This document shows positions 15,800 through 24,497 of a DNA stretch of 64,000 bases, one piece after another (the stretch's first letter is position 1; each line of letters starts with the position of its first letter). The stretch covers positions 434,001-498,000 of the forward strand of contig NZ_JBBYXL010000003.1 in the NCBI RefSeq assembly GCF_039655865.1, written 5' to 3'. The notes beneath the pieces were generated by a model. The model was not told where the DNA came from. It was given only the letters and a program-made list of their open reading frames with translations, and searched no databases. The translations under genes and the position numbers were made by a program. This stretch comes from Prosthecobacter sp. SYSU 5D2 (GTDB lineage: Bacteria; Verrucomicrobiota; Verrucomicrobiia; Verrucomicrobiales; Verrucomicrobiaceae).

Positions 15800-17233
15800 C
15801 TAGCCGCCCAGACGGAAGCCCTTTCGGGACTTGCCCATCTTGGGCATTTTGCCGCCGGGGAACATGCCTTTGGGAAGCTGCGGCATCCCGCCTGCGCCCA
15901 TGCCTCCTATGCCACCGCCGCCACCGAAAAGACCGCCGGCCATCTGCGCCATGGCGCCTTTGTTTTTCATGAGGCCGCGCATCATTTCAAACTGCTTCAA
16001 GAGCTGGTTGATCTCCACCACGGGCCGTCCGGAGCCTTTGGAAATGCGCTTGCGGCGGCTGCCGTTGATGATGTCCGGCTTGGACCGCTCCTTGGGCGTC
16101 ATGGAAAGGATGATCGCCTCCACATGCTTCATTTTATTGTCATCCACCCCTGGCATGCCTTTCAGCTTGTTCATACCTGGGATCATGCCCAGCAGGCCTT
16201 CCAGCGGCCCAAGCTTTTTCATGAAGCGCAGTTGCTTGAGGAAGTCGGTGAAGTCGAACTTGTTCTCCTCCATGCGGCGCATCATGCCCATGGCCTCTTT
16301 TTCATCGATCTCCTCCGCCGCTTTCTCCACCAGGCTCACCACATCGCCCATGCCGAGGATGCGCTGGGCCATGCGGTCCGGGTGGAAGACCTCTAGCTGG
16401 TCCACCTTTTCACCCGTGCCGATAAACTTCACCGGACAGCCTGTGACCTGGCGCATGGAAAGCAGCGCACCGCCACGGGCATCGCCGTCCAGCTTGGTCA
16501 TGACCAGGCCGGTGATGGTCACGGTTTCATGGAAGCGGGATGCCACCGCCACGGCCTGCTGACCGGTGGCCGCATCCGCCACCAGGAGCGTCTCCTGCGG
16601 CTGCACGAGGTCGCGGACTTTTTTCAGCTCGCTCAGCAGCGCCTCATCCACTTCCTGGCGACCGGCGGTGTCAAAGATGGCCACGCCGGGCCCCTGCTGC
16701 TCAACCCAGGCCAGCGCGGCGCGGGTCGCCCGTACCACATCCGTCTCGCCTGCCGCAGGAATGCAGACTGGCACATTCAATTGCTGCCCCAGCACCTGGA
16801 GCTGCGTCACGGCGGCCGGGCGGTAAAGGTCCAGCGCGACCAGCAGCGGGCGCTTGCCCTGCTTCTTGAGCCAGTTGGCCAGCTTGGCGGAAGTGGTGGT
16901 CTTCCCTGCTCCGTTCAGACCCACCATCAGGATGCGTGAGGAATGAGCCAGCTCCAGTCCTGCCGCTCCGTCGCCCAGAATTTTGACCAGCTCATCGTGG
17001 AAAATTTTGACGATCTGCTGCCCAGGCGTGACCGTCCTCAAGACTTCCTCGCCGAGCGCGCGCGTCTTCACCGCCTCGATCAGGTCCTTGGTGACCTTGA
17101 AATCCACGTCAGCCTCCAACAGCGCCATGCGGATCTCACGCATCGCATCGGTCACATTGGATTCGCTGATCTTGCCCAGTCCGCGCAGCTTGCGGAAGGC
17201 ATCTTCGAGTTTGTCGGTAAGGGCGGAAAACAT
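15800..17233 (-). CDS. ffh: Signal recognition particle GTPase Ffh
   Basis: Ffh/SRP54 binds 4.5S RNA and signal sequences of membrane proteins and docks to FtsY. 477 residues (E. coli 453). Order: N-domain helical bundle (1-90, MFSALTDKLEDAFRKLRGLG), G-domain with P-loop GLNGAGKTTTSAKLA, DTAGRQEVDE, TKLDGDARGG, then the M-domain with GMIPGMNKLKGM and the RNA-binding GSRRKRISKGSG. The C-terminus is a Met/Gly-rich tail (MAGGLFGGGGGIGG). No FtsY gene is nearby. Confidence 0.97.
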   Translation of the reverse strand: MFSALTDKLEDAFRKLRGLGKISESNVTDAMREIRMALLEADVDFKVTKDLIEAVKTRALGEEVLRTVTPGQQIVKIFHDELVKILGDGAAGLELAHSSRILMVGLNGAGKTTTSAKLANWLKKQGKRPLLVALDLYRPAAVTQLQVLGQQLNVPVCIPAAGETDVVRATRAALAWVEQQGPGVAIFDTAGRQEVDEALLSELKKVRDLVQPQETLLVADAATGQQAVAVASRFHETVTITGLVMTKLDGDARGGALLSMRQVTGCPVKFIGTGEKVDQLEVFHPDRMAQRILGMGDVVSLVEKAAEEIDEKEAMGMMRRMEENKFDFTDFLKQLRFMKKLGPLEGLLGMIPGMNKLKGMPGVDDNKMKHVEAIILSMTPKERSKPDIINGSRRKRISKGSGRPVVEINQLLKQFEMMRGLMKNKGAMAQMAGGLFGGGGGIGGMGAGGMPQLPKGMFPGGKMPKMGKSRKGFRLGG

Positions 17234-17405
17234 GGAAAGAATTTAACCTGGATTCATCGGCGCATCCCCCTGCCGTCGCAAGCAGGGATTCAGCCCTGAT
17301 GTCAACTCCCCTGAATTCGGGATACCTAGACGGCCGCGTGAAAAAGGAGGTTGCCTTGGATCAAAAACGGATATTGATACAATTGGCACTTAATCTCCTA
17401 TCCAT

Positions 17406-17897
17406 ATGAAAACATCTATACTCTGCCTCCTAGCCTCTTTTACTCTCACGGCTTTTGCCGCAGACGGACCCGAAGTGCGCAATGGCGACTTTGAAAAAGG
17501 GAAGCAGTTTTGGAGGGGGGACGGCAAGGTGGTCACCCTGCCCAATGGTGGCAAGGCCTGCCAGTTGGAGACCTCCCAACGGTACAGCGATGAACTCACC
17601 CAGGAAGTGGACTTCGGTAAAGTTACCGCGGTCGAAGTCACTTGGAAAATGAGAAGCATTGGCTATGAAGGCAACGGGCTCAAGGTCTCCTTCAAACGCC
17701 CTTCAGGAGGTTTCACTTTTTTCACCTACAAAACGGAAAACGGCGATTCATGGAAGGAAATGAAGATGACATTTAACCGCTCCACTCGTGATGAAAAACA
17801 GGTACTCGCTTTCAGTCCGTATCTGGGCAAAGGCAGCATCCAGATAGACGATGTGAAGATCACCACCGGCAGCGGCGGTTCTCCGAATCTGCAATAA
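17406..17897 (+). CDS. Small secreted protein, carbohydrate-binding-module-like
   Basis: 163 residues with a signal peptide (MKTSILCLLASFTLTAFAA). The mature part begins PEVRNGDFEKGKQFWRGDG, the typical opening of CBM4/9-type jelly-roll modules ('..l.NgdFe.g...W...g'), and ends in IQIDDVKITTG, the usual last strand. A stand-alone beta-sandwich of this kind may bind sugars or be a structural exoprotein; no catalytic domain is attached. It is monocistronic in an otherwise empty gap after ffh. Confidence 0.65.
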   Translation: MKTSILCLLASFTLTAFAADGPEVRNGDFEKGKQFWRGDGKVVTLPNGGKACQLETSQRYSDELTQEVDFGKVTAVEVTWKMRSIGYEGNGLKVSFKRPSGGFTFFTYKTENGDSWKEMKMTFNRSTRDEKQVLAFSPYLGKGSIQIDDVKITTGSGGSPNLQ

Positions 17898-17933
17898 GGC
17901 TCCGTTTCTGGCTGCACGTCAGAAGACCGCGCC

Positions 17934-18938
17934 TTATCGCAGCATCGTCAGCAGTTCCCGCATCCTCAGCTCGATGTTCAGCAGGCTGGCCTGCACCATC
18001 GCCAGCCAGCCCAGGTCCGTGCCCGGGTTGGCGTGCTGGATCATCTTGTCCGTGGCATTCAGGGCAGCGGCAAACAAGGGCAGTGACTGCTCCAGATCCA
18101 CCACCAGGAAATGCCAGTGGGCGTTTTTGGATTCTGAAAACTGCCGCAGGACATGCACCAGGTGCGCCGTCAGGTCCGCCACAGTGGACAGCAGATGCAT
18201 CACCGCCGGACGGGTCCTCACCTCCTCATTAAAGACCAGCAGGTGCTCAAACCTTCGCAGTTCCTCCGCGAGGGCCTGGGAGCGTTTGGCCGGATTGGGC
18301 AGGTTGGACTTGCGCTCGTTTCCAGGATGGGATGAGAACAGGCTTTCTTCCAGACTGGCAAAGGGATCTCCGCTGCTGAGGTCATGCGGCTCAAAGGGGT
18401 CCGGCATGCCGGGGGCATGCAGGGCATTCGCCTTGTCCTGGGTGCCGCGCTGGTTCAGCAAAAAGTGCTTCCGGCGCGCCCGTGCCTGGCGCAGCAGCGT
18501 GGCCTCCTCCTCCCCGCTCATCTGCCAACGCGGCGCGCTGACCCGCATCTGCAAATGCCAGGACTGGATGAGCACGCGCTGGCTTTGCTGGTTGAACCAC
18601 TCCAGGAACAGCAGGTTTTTCAGCCCCTGGGGCTCCGGCAGTACAATATCGCCTGAGCTGCGCCGCCGGGGCAGCTTGGCCACCCGGTAGGAGGCGGTCA
18701 TGACGCCGCTAAAGCCAAACTGCTGCGGGGAGAGCCAGGCCACCTCGTCCATGTCCCCATGCGGCAGCGGATTGTGCAGGTCCACCCGGCAACCGGCGAT
18801 GTCCCGGAGGAAATTTCCCACCATCTCCACCCGCACCGGCTGCTTGGACCCTGCCACATGCAGCATCCCCGTCACCAGACCAGGCACTTCATTGGAGAGA
18901 TAACCTCCGAGGAGGGAAGATTCGAGGCAAAGGATCAT
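17934..18938 (-). CDS. Hypothetical protein, 334 residues
   Basis: No family recognised. The N-terminal half (about 1-150) looks beta-rich, with FGFSGVMTASYRVAKLPRR and LLFLEWFNQQSQRVLIQSWH; an Arg-rich helix (RQARARRKHFLLNQ) follows, then a poorly ordered linker (170-220) and a helical C-terminus (225-334) with RFEHLLVFNEEVRTRPAVMH. No signal peptide or membrane helix. ATG at 18938 gives MILCLESSLL. It is monocistronic, convergent with the secreted protein at 17406. Probably cytoplasmic and lineage-specific. Confidence 0.6.
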   Translation of the reverse strand: MILCLESSLLGGYLSNEVPGLVTGMLHVAGSKQPVRVEMVGNFLRDIAGCRVDLHNPLPHGDMDEVAWLSPQQFGFSGVMTASYRVAKLPRRRSSGDIVLPEPQGLKNLLFLEWFNQQSQRVLIQSWHLQMRVSAPRWQMSGEEEATLLRQARARRKHFLLNQRGTQDKANALHAPGMPDPFEPHDLSSGDPFASLEESLFSSHPGNERKSNLPNPAKRSQALAEELRRFEHLLVFNEEVRTRPAVMHLLSTVADLTAHLVHVLRQFSESKNAHWHFLVVDLEQSLPLFAAALNATDKMIQHANPGTDLGWLAMVQASLLNIELRMRELLTMLR

Positions 18939-19010
18939 CAGTTACCAGATAAACTAGAATCAGATGCCCATCCGGGCAAGAGCGATTCATGATGCACAAG
19001 GGAGATTTAA

Positions 19011-19036
19011 CAAGGAGCGGCACTTGCCAAGTGCCG
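19011..19036. repeat. Dispersed palindromic repeat, copy 1
   Basis: A 26-base unit whose core is the palindrome CGGCACTTGCCAAGTGCCG (19018-19036), preceded by CAAGGAG. An identical 26-base copy occurs in the opposite orientation at 32709-32734. Here it lies in the leader of the ABC permease gene. It resembles REP-type elements: short, palindromic, extragenic. Confidence 0.8.
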
Positions 19037-19099
19037 GTTGGCTTCACCAGAATCCCTCCGATAGAACTCACCCGCCGCCACAGTTACCTCCCCACTCCC

Positions 19100-19975
19100 A
19101 TGTCCGCCCGCTTCTTCTGGCTCAGCCTTGCCAGCATCACTGCCGCTTATCTGCTGTTCTGGTTCCTGCTCATCGCCTCCACAGCCACCTACAGCACGCC
19201 GGAGGCCTGGATGTCCACCCTGATGAAGCCGGAGATCCGCTATGCCACCATGCTCAGCCTCATCACCTGCACGGTCGCTGCGGGCTTCGCCCTGCTCATT
19301 GCCATCCCCATCGGCTATCTCATGGCCCGCCGTCAGTTTCGCGGCAAGTCCCTGCTGGATGCCGCGCTGGACATCCCCATTGTCCTGCCGCCCATGGTCA
19401 TCGGCCTCTGCCTGCTCATCTTTTTTCAAACCCAGATCGGCCGGATCATCGAAGGCGGCATCGAAAGAGGCGACTGGATTTATCTTCTGAAAAAGGTGGA
19501 TGCCCAGGGCAATGACCTCGGTTCGTGGAGGTTCAAGGCCCCCTTCTCCATCCCGGCCACGATGCAGTTCACCTACACCGTGGCGGGTGTCATTCTCGCC
19601 CAGTTCGTCGTCGCTGCCGCCTTCGCCATCCGCACGGTTCGCGGCACCTTTGACCACCTTTCCGCCCGGCCTGAGGATGTGGCGCTCACTCTCGGTGCCA
19701 CGCGCCTCCAGGCCCTGTGGCACATCGCCCTGCCGAGCGCCCGGCGCGGCCTCGTCGCCGCCTTTTGCATCGCCTGGGCCCGCAGCCTGGGGGAGTTTGG
19801 CCCCATCCTTGTTTTTGCCGGAGCCACGCGCAACCGCACCGAGGTCCTGCCCACCACCGTCTGGCTGGAGCTGAGCGTGGGCAATCTGGAGTCCGCCGTC
19901 GCTGTCAGCCTGGTCATGATCCTCATTGCCATCGCCGTGCTCCTCGTCGTCCGCGCGAGTGGTGAGCGGGTATAG
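19100..19975 (+). CDS. ABC transporter permease, ModB/CysT type
   Basis: Inner-membrane permease of a binding-protein-dependent ABC importer, 291 residues from ATG 19100, with about six helices. The EAA loop that contacts the ATPase is visible as EDVALTLGATRLQALWHIALP, followed by WARSLGEFGPILVFAG, typical of molybdate/sulfate permeases. The in-frame ATG at 18989 is rejected because the extension would translate the palindromic repeat. An unusual hydrophilic insert (RIIEGGIERGDWIYLLKKVD, about residues 113-132) lies between helices. No ATPase or binding protein is adjacent, so the substrate is open. Confidence 0.82.
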   Translation: MSARFFWLSLASITAAYLLFWFLLIASTATYSTPEAWMSTLMKPEIRYATMLSLITCTVAAGFALLIAIPIGYLMARRQFRGKSLLDAALDIPIVLPPMVIGLCLLIFFQTQIGRIIEGGIERGDWIYLLKKVDAQGNDLGSWRFKAPFSIPATMQFTYTVAGVILAQFVVAAAFAIRTVRGTFDHLSARPEDVALTLGATRLQALWHIALPSARRGLVAAFCIAWARSLGEFGPILVFAGATRNRTEVLPTTVWLELSVGNLESAVAVSLVMILIAIAVLLVVRASGERV

Positions 19976-20056
19976 ACAGCCCGGAGGCCGCTTCGCCAAA
20001 TCATTCGCTCCAGTTTAGCGGGATCATTCGATATCCGTCCTTTCTGCTTGCTACAT

Positions 20057-20072
20057 TTCGATATTTGTCGAA
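20057..20072. promoter_or_regulatory. Putative operator of the sdpR-sdpI operon
   Basis: TTCGATATTTGTCGAA is an inverted repeat (5-base arms, 6-base spacer) 27 bases before the sdpR start. A direct copy of its first eight bases, TTCGATAT, lies exactly 30 bases upstream (20027), that is three helical turns. ArsR-type repressors often bind such sites in their own promoter. Function is inferred. Confidence 0.5.
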
Positions 20073-20098
20073 TCATCAAACAAATTACCTTAGCCTGC

Positions 20099-20419
20099 AT
20101 GAACAGCCTTTTCAAAGCACTCAACGATCCCACCCGTCGGCAGATCCTGGAGCTTCTCCGTGTCCAGTCCCTCACTGCGGGCGAGATCGCCGACAGCTGC
20201 CAGGTGGGCAAACCGACCGTCTCTCACCACCTGGACATTCTGCGCCAGGCTGAGCTGATCGAGGAAGAGCGGCAGGGGCAGTTCCGCCGCTACCATCTCA
20301 ACACGAGCGTCGTCGAAGACGTGATGGTCTGGCTCAGCGGCCTCGTCGAAGCCCCGAAACCTGCGGCCAAAAAAGCCGCCGTCGCCCTGAAGAGGCTCAA
20401 GCCCCGCACCTCCCCATGA
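20099..20419 (+). CDS. ArsR/SdpR-family transcriptional repressor
   Basis: Small winged-helix regulator, 106 residues from ATG 20099. The chain starts MNSLFKALNDPTRRQILELL, the normal ArsR opening, with the recognition helix in KPTVSHHLDILRQAELIEEE and the wing at RQGQFRRYHLN. The metal motif ELCVCDL of metal-sensing members is absent, which agrees with the SdpR type. Its stop overlaps the next gene by four bases (ATGA). It probably represses its own operon through the palindrome at 20057. Confidence 0.88.
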   Translation: MNSLFKALNDPTRRQILELLRVQSLTAGEIADSCQVGKPTVSHHLDILRQAELIEEERQGQFRRYHLNTSVVEDVMVWLSGLVEAPKPAAKKAAVALKRLKPRTSP

Positions 20420-21108
20420 AAACCCAAATCAGCGCCTTCATCCGCCGTGAGTGGCTGCAATTGCTCCTCATCGCCTTCCCTTTGCTGGCTGCGCTCGCTG
20501 CCATGCCCTTCGCCGCCGACCGCGTCCCCATGCAGTGGAATCTCCAGGGCCAGGTCAACTGGTATGCCCCCAAGTCCTGGGGCCTGCTCATCCTCCCGCT
20601 CACCACCCTGCTCACGATAGCCCTGGTGCTCTTCCTGGAGCGCCGGGACCCCTCCCGCCTGCGCAACGCCGACGGCCAGCTCACCGCCCACGGCAAAGCC
20701 ACCCGCATGATCCGCCTGGGCATCACCCTGCTGCTGGGGGCCGTTACCCTGGTCCAGATCTCCGCCTCCCTGGGCCATGCGCCGGATGTCAGCCGCTGGG
20801 TGGTCACATCCGTGGCGCTGCTCTTTGCCTTCATGGGCAACCTTTTCGGCAAGCTGAAGCCCAACCGCTACGTCGGCATCCGCGTGCCCTGGACGCTGAA
20901 TTCCGAGCATGTCTGGCGGCAGACGCACCGGGTGGCTGGCAGGGTCTGGAGCACCAGCAGCCTCATCGTGGCCGCCATGTCCTGGCTCCTGCCCCTGCAT
21001 CTCATCCACACCCGCCTTACCCTGATGTGGCTGTTTTTCCTCATCGTCGTCCCCTTGTTCGTTGCCTGGAATGAAGCCCGCAAGGAACGCCTGTCGCTCA
21101 TCAAATAG
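20416..21108 (+). CDS. SdpI-family (DUF1648) membrane protein
   Basis: 230 residues, six or so membrane helices. The first part is a DUF1648 module (residues 10-60: LLLIAFPLLAALAAMPFA followed by VPMQWNLQGQVNWYAPKSW, matching P.HwN..G..d.......). The later SdpI signature is GKLKPNRYVGIRVPWTL followed by WRQTHRVAGRVWS. In Bacillus subtilis SdpI gives immunity to the SdpC toxin and sequesters SdpR at the membrane. Here it is translationally coupled to the repressor gene, but no sdpC-like toxin gene is nearby. Confidence 0.87.
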   Translation: MKTQISAFIRREWLQLLLIAFPLLAALAAMPFAADRVPMQWNLQGQVNWYAPKSWGLLILPLTTLLTIALVLFLERRDPSRLRNADGQLTAHGKATRMIRLGITLLLGAVTLVQISASLGHAPDVSRWVVTSVALLFAFMGNLFGKLKPNRYVGIRVPWTLNSEHVWRQTHRVAGRVWSTSSLIVAAMSWLLPLHLIHTRLTLMWLFFLIVVPLFVAWNEARKERLSLIK

Positions 21109-21128
21109 CCGCGTGGTGCCGCAATCCC

Positions 21129-21488
21129 TCAGCCCCCCCGCTTCAGCAGATGCGGCATCTTGCTCTGGATCTTCTCTTGCTCCTCCAGATGCAGCCGCTC
21201 CTCCTTGGACATGGACTCACTCTTTATCCGGTCCTGATAGGAGGCGCCCCAGAGAAAAAAGCCCACGTCGGCCACAAGAAACAACATGGCGACAATGATG
21301 CCGTATCGTTTCAAATTCTCATCAATCCGCTTGTTCCGGTTCACGGAGAAATCCTCCGCCCGGCAGAACTTCGACTGATACAGCCGCCGCCACTGCCTGG
21401 GTTCCCGCGCCACTACAAACGACCACACAAACAGGGCCGTCAGGATGATGCAGATGATCTGGTAGATTAAGGGGAAGCGCTCGTCCAT
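21129..21488 (-). CDS. Small membrane protein, unknown
   Basis: 119 residues from ATG 21488 (MDERFPLIYQ). Two membrane helices, about residues 7-26 (IYQIICIILTALFVWSFVVA) and 61-80 (YGIIVAMLFLVADVGFFLWG), enclose a basic cytoplasmic loop with REPRQWRRLYQSKF; the C-terminus is a charged helix (SMSKEERLHLEEQEKIQ). No family recognised. It is convergent with sdpI, 20 bases away, and transcribed after pgi on the same strand only if readthrough occurs across the 64-base gap. Confidence 0.6.
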   Translation of the reverse strand: MDERFPLIYQIICIILTALFVWSFVVAREPRQWRRLYQSKFCRAEDFSVNRNKRIDENLKRYGIIVAMLFLVADVGFFLWGASYQDRIKSESMSKEERLHLEEQEKIQSKMPHLLKRGG

Positions 21489-21552
21489 ACACTGGGAGAT
21501 AACGGGTGCATCCGTTATAACGCCCAGCAATGAACCGCAATAAAGGAAAACT

Positions 21553-23133
21553 TTATGCCAACATGAAACGGTCCGATGCCGGGCCTTGGGTACCGAGGCT
21601 CACCTTCGCCTTGCCATTGGCTGCCAGATGCCCCGCCATGTGCCAGGCATCCTCCGCATCAATCCCCAGCTTTGCCGCAATCTCGTCCGCCGTGGCCCCG
21701 TCTCCGGAGCCGGGCAGCGCGCCCAGCACCTGGCCCATCTGCTTCAGGAAATCTGTGGCTGCCTTTTTTCCGGCCTCCACGCCTGGCTGGTGATAGGCAT
21801 TCACATTCACCAGCGTGGCGTAAAAGCCCACGGCGCGCTCAAACAGGCCCACCAGCATACCCAGGCTGAAGGCATTCACTTCGCCTATGCTCAGCGTGAT
21901 GGATTCCCGCCCCTTGTCCGCCAGGGCGGTGCGTGTGCCGCGCAGGAAACCCTGCAGGTAATCCCCGCTGGTGTAGCCCGGCTCCACCTCAAAACCGGCG
22001 GTGTCCCGTGCCTTCGCCACCTGGATGAAGATGGCAAAAAAATTGTTCACGCCATCGCGAAGCTGCTGCACATAGGCATGCTGGTCCGTGGAACCTTTGT
22101 TGCCATACACGGCAATGCCCTGGTTAACCACGGCACCATCCAGATCATGCTCCTTGCCAAGGGATTCCATGACAAGCTGCTGGAGGTATTTGCTGAAAAG
22201 CACCAGCCGGTCCTTGTAGGGCAGCACCACCATGTCCTTGGCCCCTTTGCCCTTGCCCGCGCTGTACCACATCAGCGCCATCAGCATGGCCGCATTTTCC
22301 TTCGCAGGCCGGGACCGCGTCTCCGCATCCATCGCCGCCGCGCCAGCCAGGAACTGCCGCACATCCACCCCTTGCAGCGCCGCCGCCAGGGTGCCCACCG
22401 CGCTCATCACGCTGGTTCGGCCGCCCACCCAGTCCCACATCGGAAAGCGCGCCAGCCAGCCCTGAGCCACCGCCAGCTTGTCCAGCTCGCTGTCCAGGCC
22501 CGTCACCGCCACGGCGTGTTTGGCAAAGTCTGCGCCCTGCGCTTCATAGGCCGCCTTGGCCTCCAGCATGCCGTTGCGAGTCTCCTTGGTCCCGCCGGAT
22601 TTCGAAATCACCAGCGTCAATGTCGTGGTGATCTCCGCGCCGATCTGTGCCACCACGCGGTCCATGCCGTCCGGGTCCGTGTTGTCAAAAAAATCAATCG
22701 CCATGGGCGGATTCGCCGGCGTAATCGCCTGCGCCACCAGTTGCGGTCCCAGGGCCGATCCGCCGATGCCCACCACCAGCACCCGCGTGAATTTCTGCCC
22801 ATTCGCCGCCAGCACCTTGCCCGCATGCACCTCCGCAGCGAAGTTCAGCGTCGCCTCCAGCGTCTCATCAATCTCCGCCTTCAACTCGCCCGTGGGTGCC
22901 AGGCTGGAATCCCGCAACCAGTAGTGCCCCACCATGCGCCCCTCGTCCGGATTCGCTATCGCGCCCGCCTCCAGTTCCTTCATCGCCGCGAAGGCCTTTT
23001 CAATGGACGCCCCTTGCTGCTCAAAAAGCTCCTCCTCAAAAGCCATCCGGCTGATGTCCATGGAGAAATCAATCTCAGGATAACGGACAAAAAACTTCTG
23101 AAACCGGTCCCAGTGGCTGTGTGTGCTGCTCAT
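21553..23133 (-). CDS. pgi: Glucose-6-phosphate isomerase
   Basis: Interconverts glucose 6-phosphate and fructose 6-phosphate. 526 residues (E. coli 549). The sugar-isomerase (SIS) core is clear: [47 protein letters not shown], and the C-terminal signature [19 protein letters not shown] with the catalytic His. A final Lys-containing segment [17 protein letters not shown] matches the family's last active-site loop. It is followed by an unrelated O-antigen ligase gene 102 bases upstream. Confidence 0.95.
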   Translation of the reverse strand: MSSTHSHWDRFQKFFVRYPEIDFSMDISRMAFEEELFEQQGASIEKAFAAMKELEAGAIANPDEGRMVGHYWLRDSSLAPTGELKAEIDETLEATLNFAAEVHAGKVLAANGQKFTRVLVVGIGGSALGPQLVAQAITPANPPMAIDFFDNTDPDGMDRVVAQIGAEITTTLTLVISKSGGTKETRNGMLEAKAAYEAQGADFAKHAVAVTGLDSELDKLAVAQGWLARFPMWDWVGGRTSVMSAVGTLAAALQGVDVRQFLAGAAAMDAETRSRPAKENAAMLMALMWYSAGKGKGAKDMVVLPYKDRLVLFSKYLQQLVMESLGKEHDLDGAVVNQGIAVYGNKGSTDQHAYVQQLRDGVNNFFAIFIQVAKARDTAGFEVEPGYTSGDYLQGFLRGTRTALADKGRESITLSIGEVNAFSLGMLVGLFERAVGFYATLVNVNAYHQPGVEAGKKAATDFLKQMGQVLGALPGSGDGATADEIAAKLGIDAEDAWHMAGHLAANGKAKVSLGTQGPASDRFMLA

Positions 23134-23235
23134 GCGTCCCTATGGAGCATCTCCCCCGCCAACGCGCAACTGTGATGTGAGGGGGCGGACCATGAAAAGG
23201 ATGCATGGAGAGGATGAATTCAAACCCATCCTCCT

Positions 23236-24480
23236 TCATTGACCTGGAGCTTGCGATTTTATAGCAATGCGAAAACGCTGCGGCCAAAGGATGAAAGCCG
23301 CCGTGGCCAGGGCCAGGTAGTAGTGCGGCATCTCGATGCGCCCCTGCCCTGCCGGAGTGTAGGCAATGATGGCAAACAGGAGGTATCCCGCCCGCCCGCC
23401 CAGCATGATGCTGCGCACCACCAGCGCCCCCAGGGTGCCCACAAACAGCAGCACACCCGGAATGCCCAGCTCCAGCCACAGGGACACGTATTCATTGTGC
23501 GGTGCCCAGATCACCCCGGAGACTCCGGTCCCATGGCCGAACAAAGGTTTCTGCATCACGCCTTCCCAGCCATCGGCCAGATCCTTGGCCCGCTCAGGGG
23601 ACTTCAGCTTTTCAAAGTCCAGTTCATAAATGGCCTGCAGGCGTTCCGAGGTGTTTTTGTCCTTCGTCACCCCCTGCTGGGTCTGGCTTTGCAAAACTGC
23701 AAACCCCACCCCCGCCGCCGGAATGGCGATGGCCGCCATGACAATCAAAAACGGCAGATTGCGGCGCGCATTCTGCAGCAGATAGGCCCCGGACATCAGC
23801 ACCAGGACCACAAAGCCGCTGCGCCCAAAGGTCAGCGCCACGCCCACAAAGGCCACGGCGATGAGGATGCAGTTCACCTTGAAACTCCGGCACAGGGCAA
23901 AGCAGATGCCCAGCATCTCACAAAGGAGCACGGGCGGGAAATTCGGATGGTTGTTGAAGCCCGCATACCGTCCCGGAATGGTCGAAAACTTGGCCATCCC
24001 CAGCATCTCGGCGATTTCAGAGCCCGTGGTCATGATCATGGCCAGGATGGCGGCCCAACGCACGGCCCGCAGGCCTGGATCCGTGGACAGCACCGTCAAA
24101 GTGGCCACGATGACCAGCATCACCCGCAGGTGGTCCATGCCCGCCTGGCCCTGGAAGGAAGTCACCGACCGCGACAGCAGGGCGGCATCAAAAAGCCGCA
24201 CCGCCGGCAGCAGCAGCACCAGCAGGGCCACTGGCGCAAACCGGATGCCTGCCAGCAGGGGCAGCCCCAGGCAGGAGGCCAGCGCAAACAACGTGAAGAT
24301 GGACGGCTTCAGAGGCGAAAGGCCCACATTGTAGGAGCCGATGATCACATCTGCCGCCAGCAGGCCGAGGATCGTCCCGCAGACCCAGATGACCATGCGG
24401 TGGACCAGCGGCTCCGGCGCAGCGGACAAGGCCGCCATGGGCAGCGATGCGGTGGAATAGCTCGGTGGTGACGGCGTCAT
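23236..24480 (-). CDS. O-antigen ligase/polymerase family protein (Wzy_C)
   Basis: Polytopic membrane protein of 414 residues with about 11 helices. The Wzy_C motif is visible near residue 330: IWAPHNEYVSLWLELGIPGV, where HNEY and the following helix are characteristic of ligases and polymerases of surface polysaccharide; a large loop precedes it with conserved RY and GRSGFVV motifs. It probably polymerises or ligates an exopolysaccharide or O-antigen chain. It is 17 nt downstream of asnB, in one unit with the glycosyltransferase gene. Confidence 0.82.
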   Translation of the reverse strand: MTPSPPSYSTASLPMAALSAAPEPLVHRMVIWVCGTILGLLAADVIIGSYNVGLSPLKPSIFTLFALASCLGLPLLAGIRFAPVALLVLLLPAVRLFDAALLSRSVTSFQGQAGMDHLRVMLVIVATLTVLSTDPGLRAVRWAAILAMIMTTGSEIAEMLGMAKFSTIPGRYAGFNNHPNFPPVLLCEMLGICFALCRSFKVNCILIAVAFVGVALTFGRSGFVVLVLMSGAYLLQNARRNLPFLIVMAAIAIPAAGVGFAVLQSQTQQGVTKDKNTSERLQAIYELDFEKLKSPERAKDLADGWEGVMQKPLFGHGTGVSGVIWAPHNEYVSLWLELGIPGVLLFVGTLGALVVRSIMLGGRAGYLLFAIIAYTPAGQGRIEMPHYYLALATAAFILWPQRFRIAIKSQAPGQ

Positions 24481-24497
24481 TTAACTCACAAAATAAA

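Noticed and set aside
23210..23233. GAGGATG/CATCCTC inverted repeat as terminator of the O-antigen ligase gene
   Set aside because: 10-base loop and no T-run; too weak to call.
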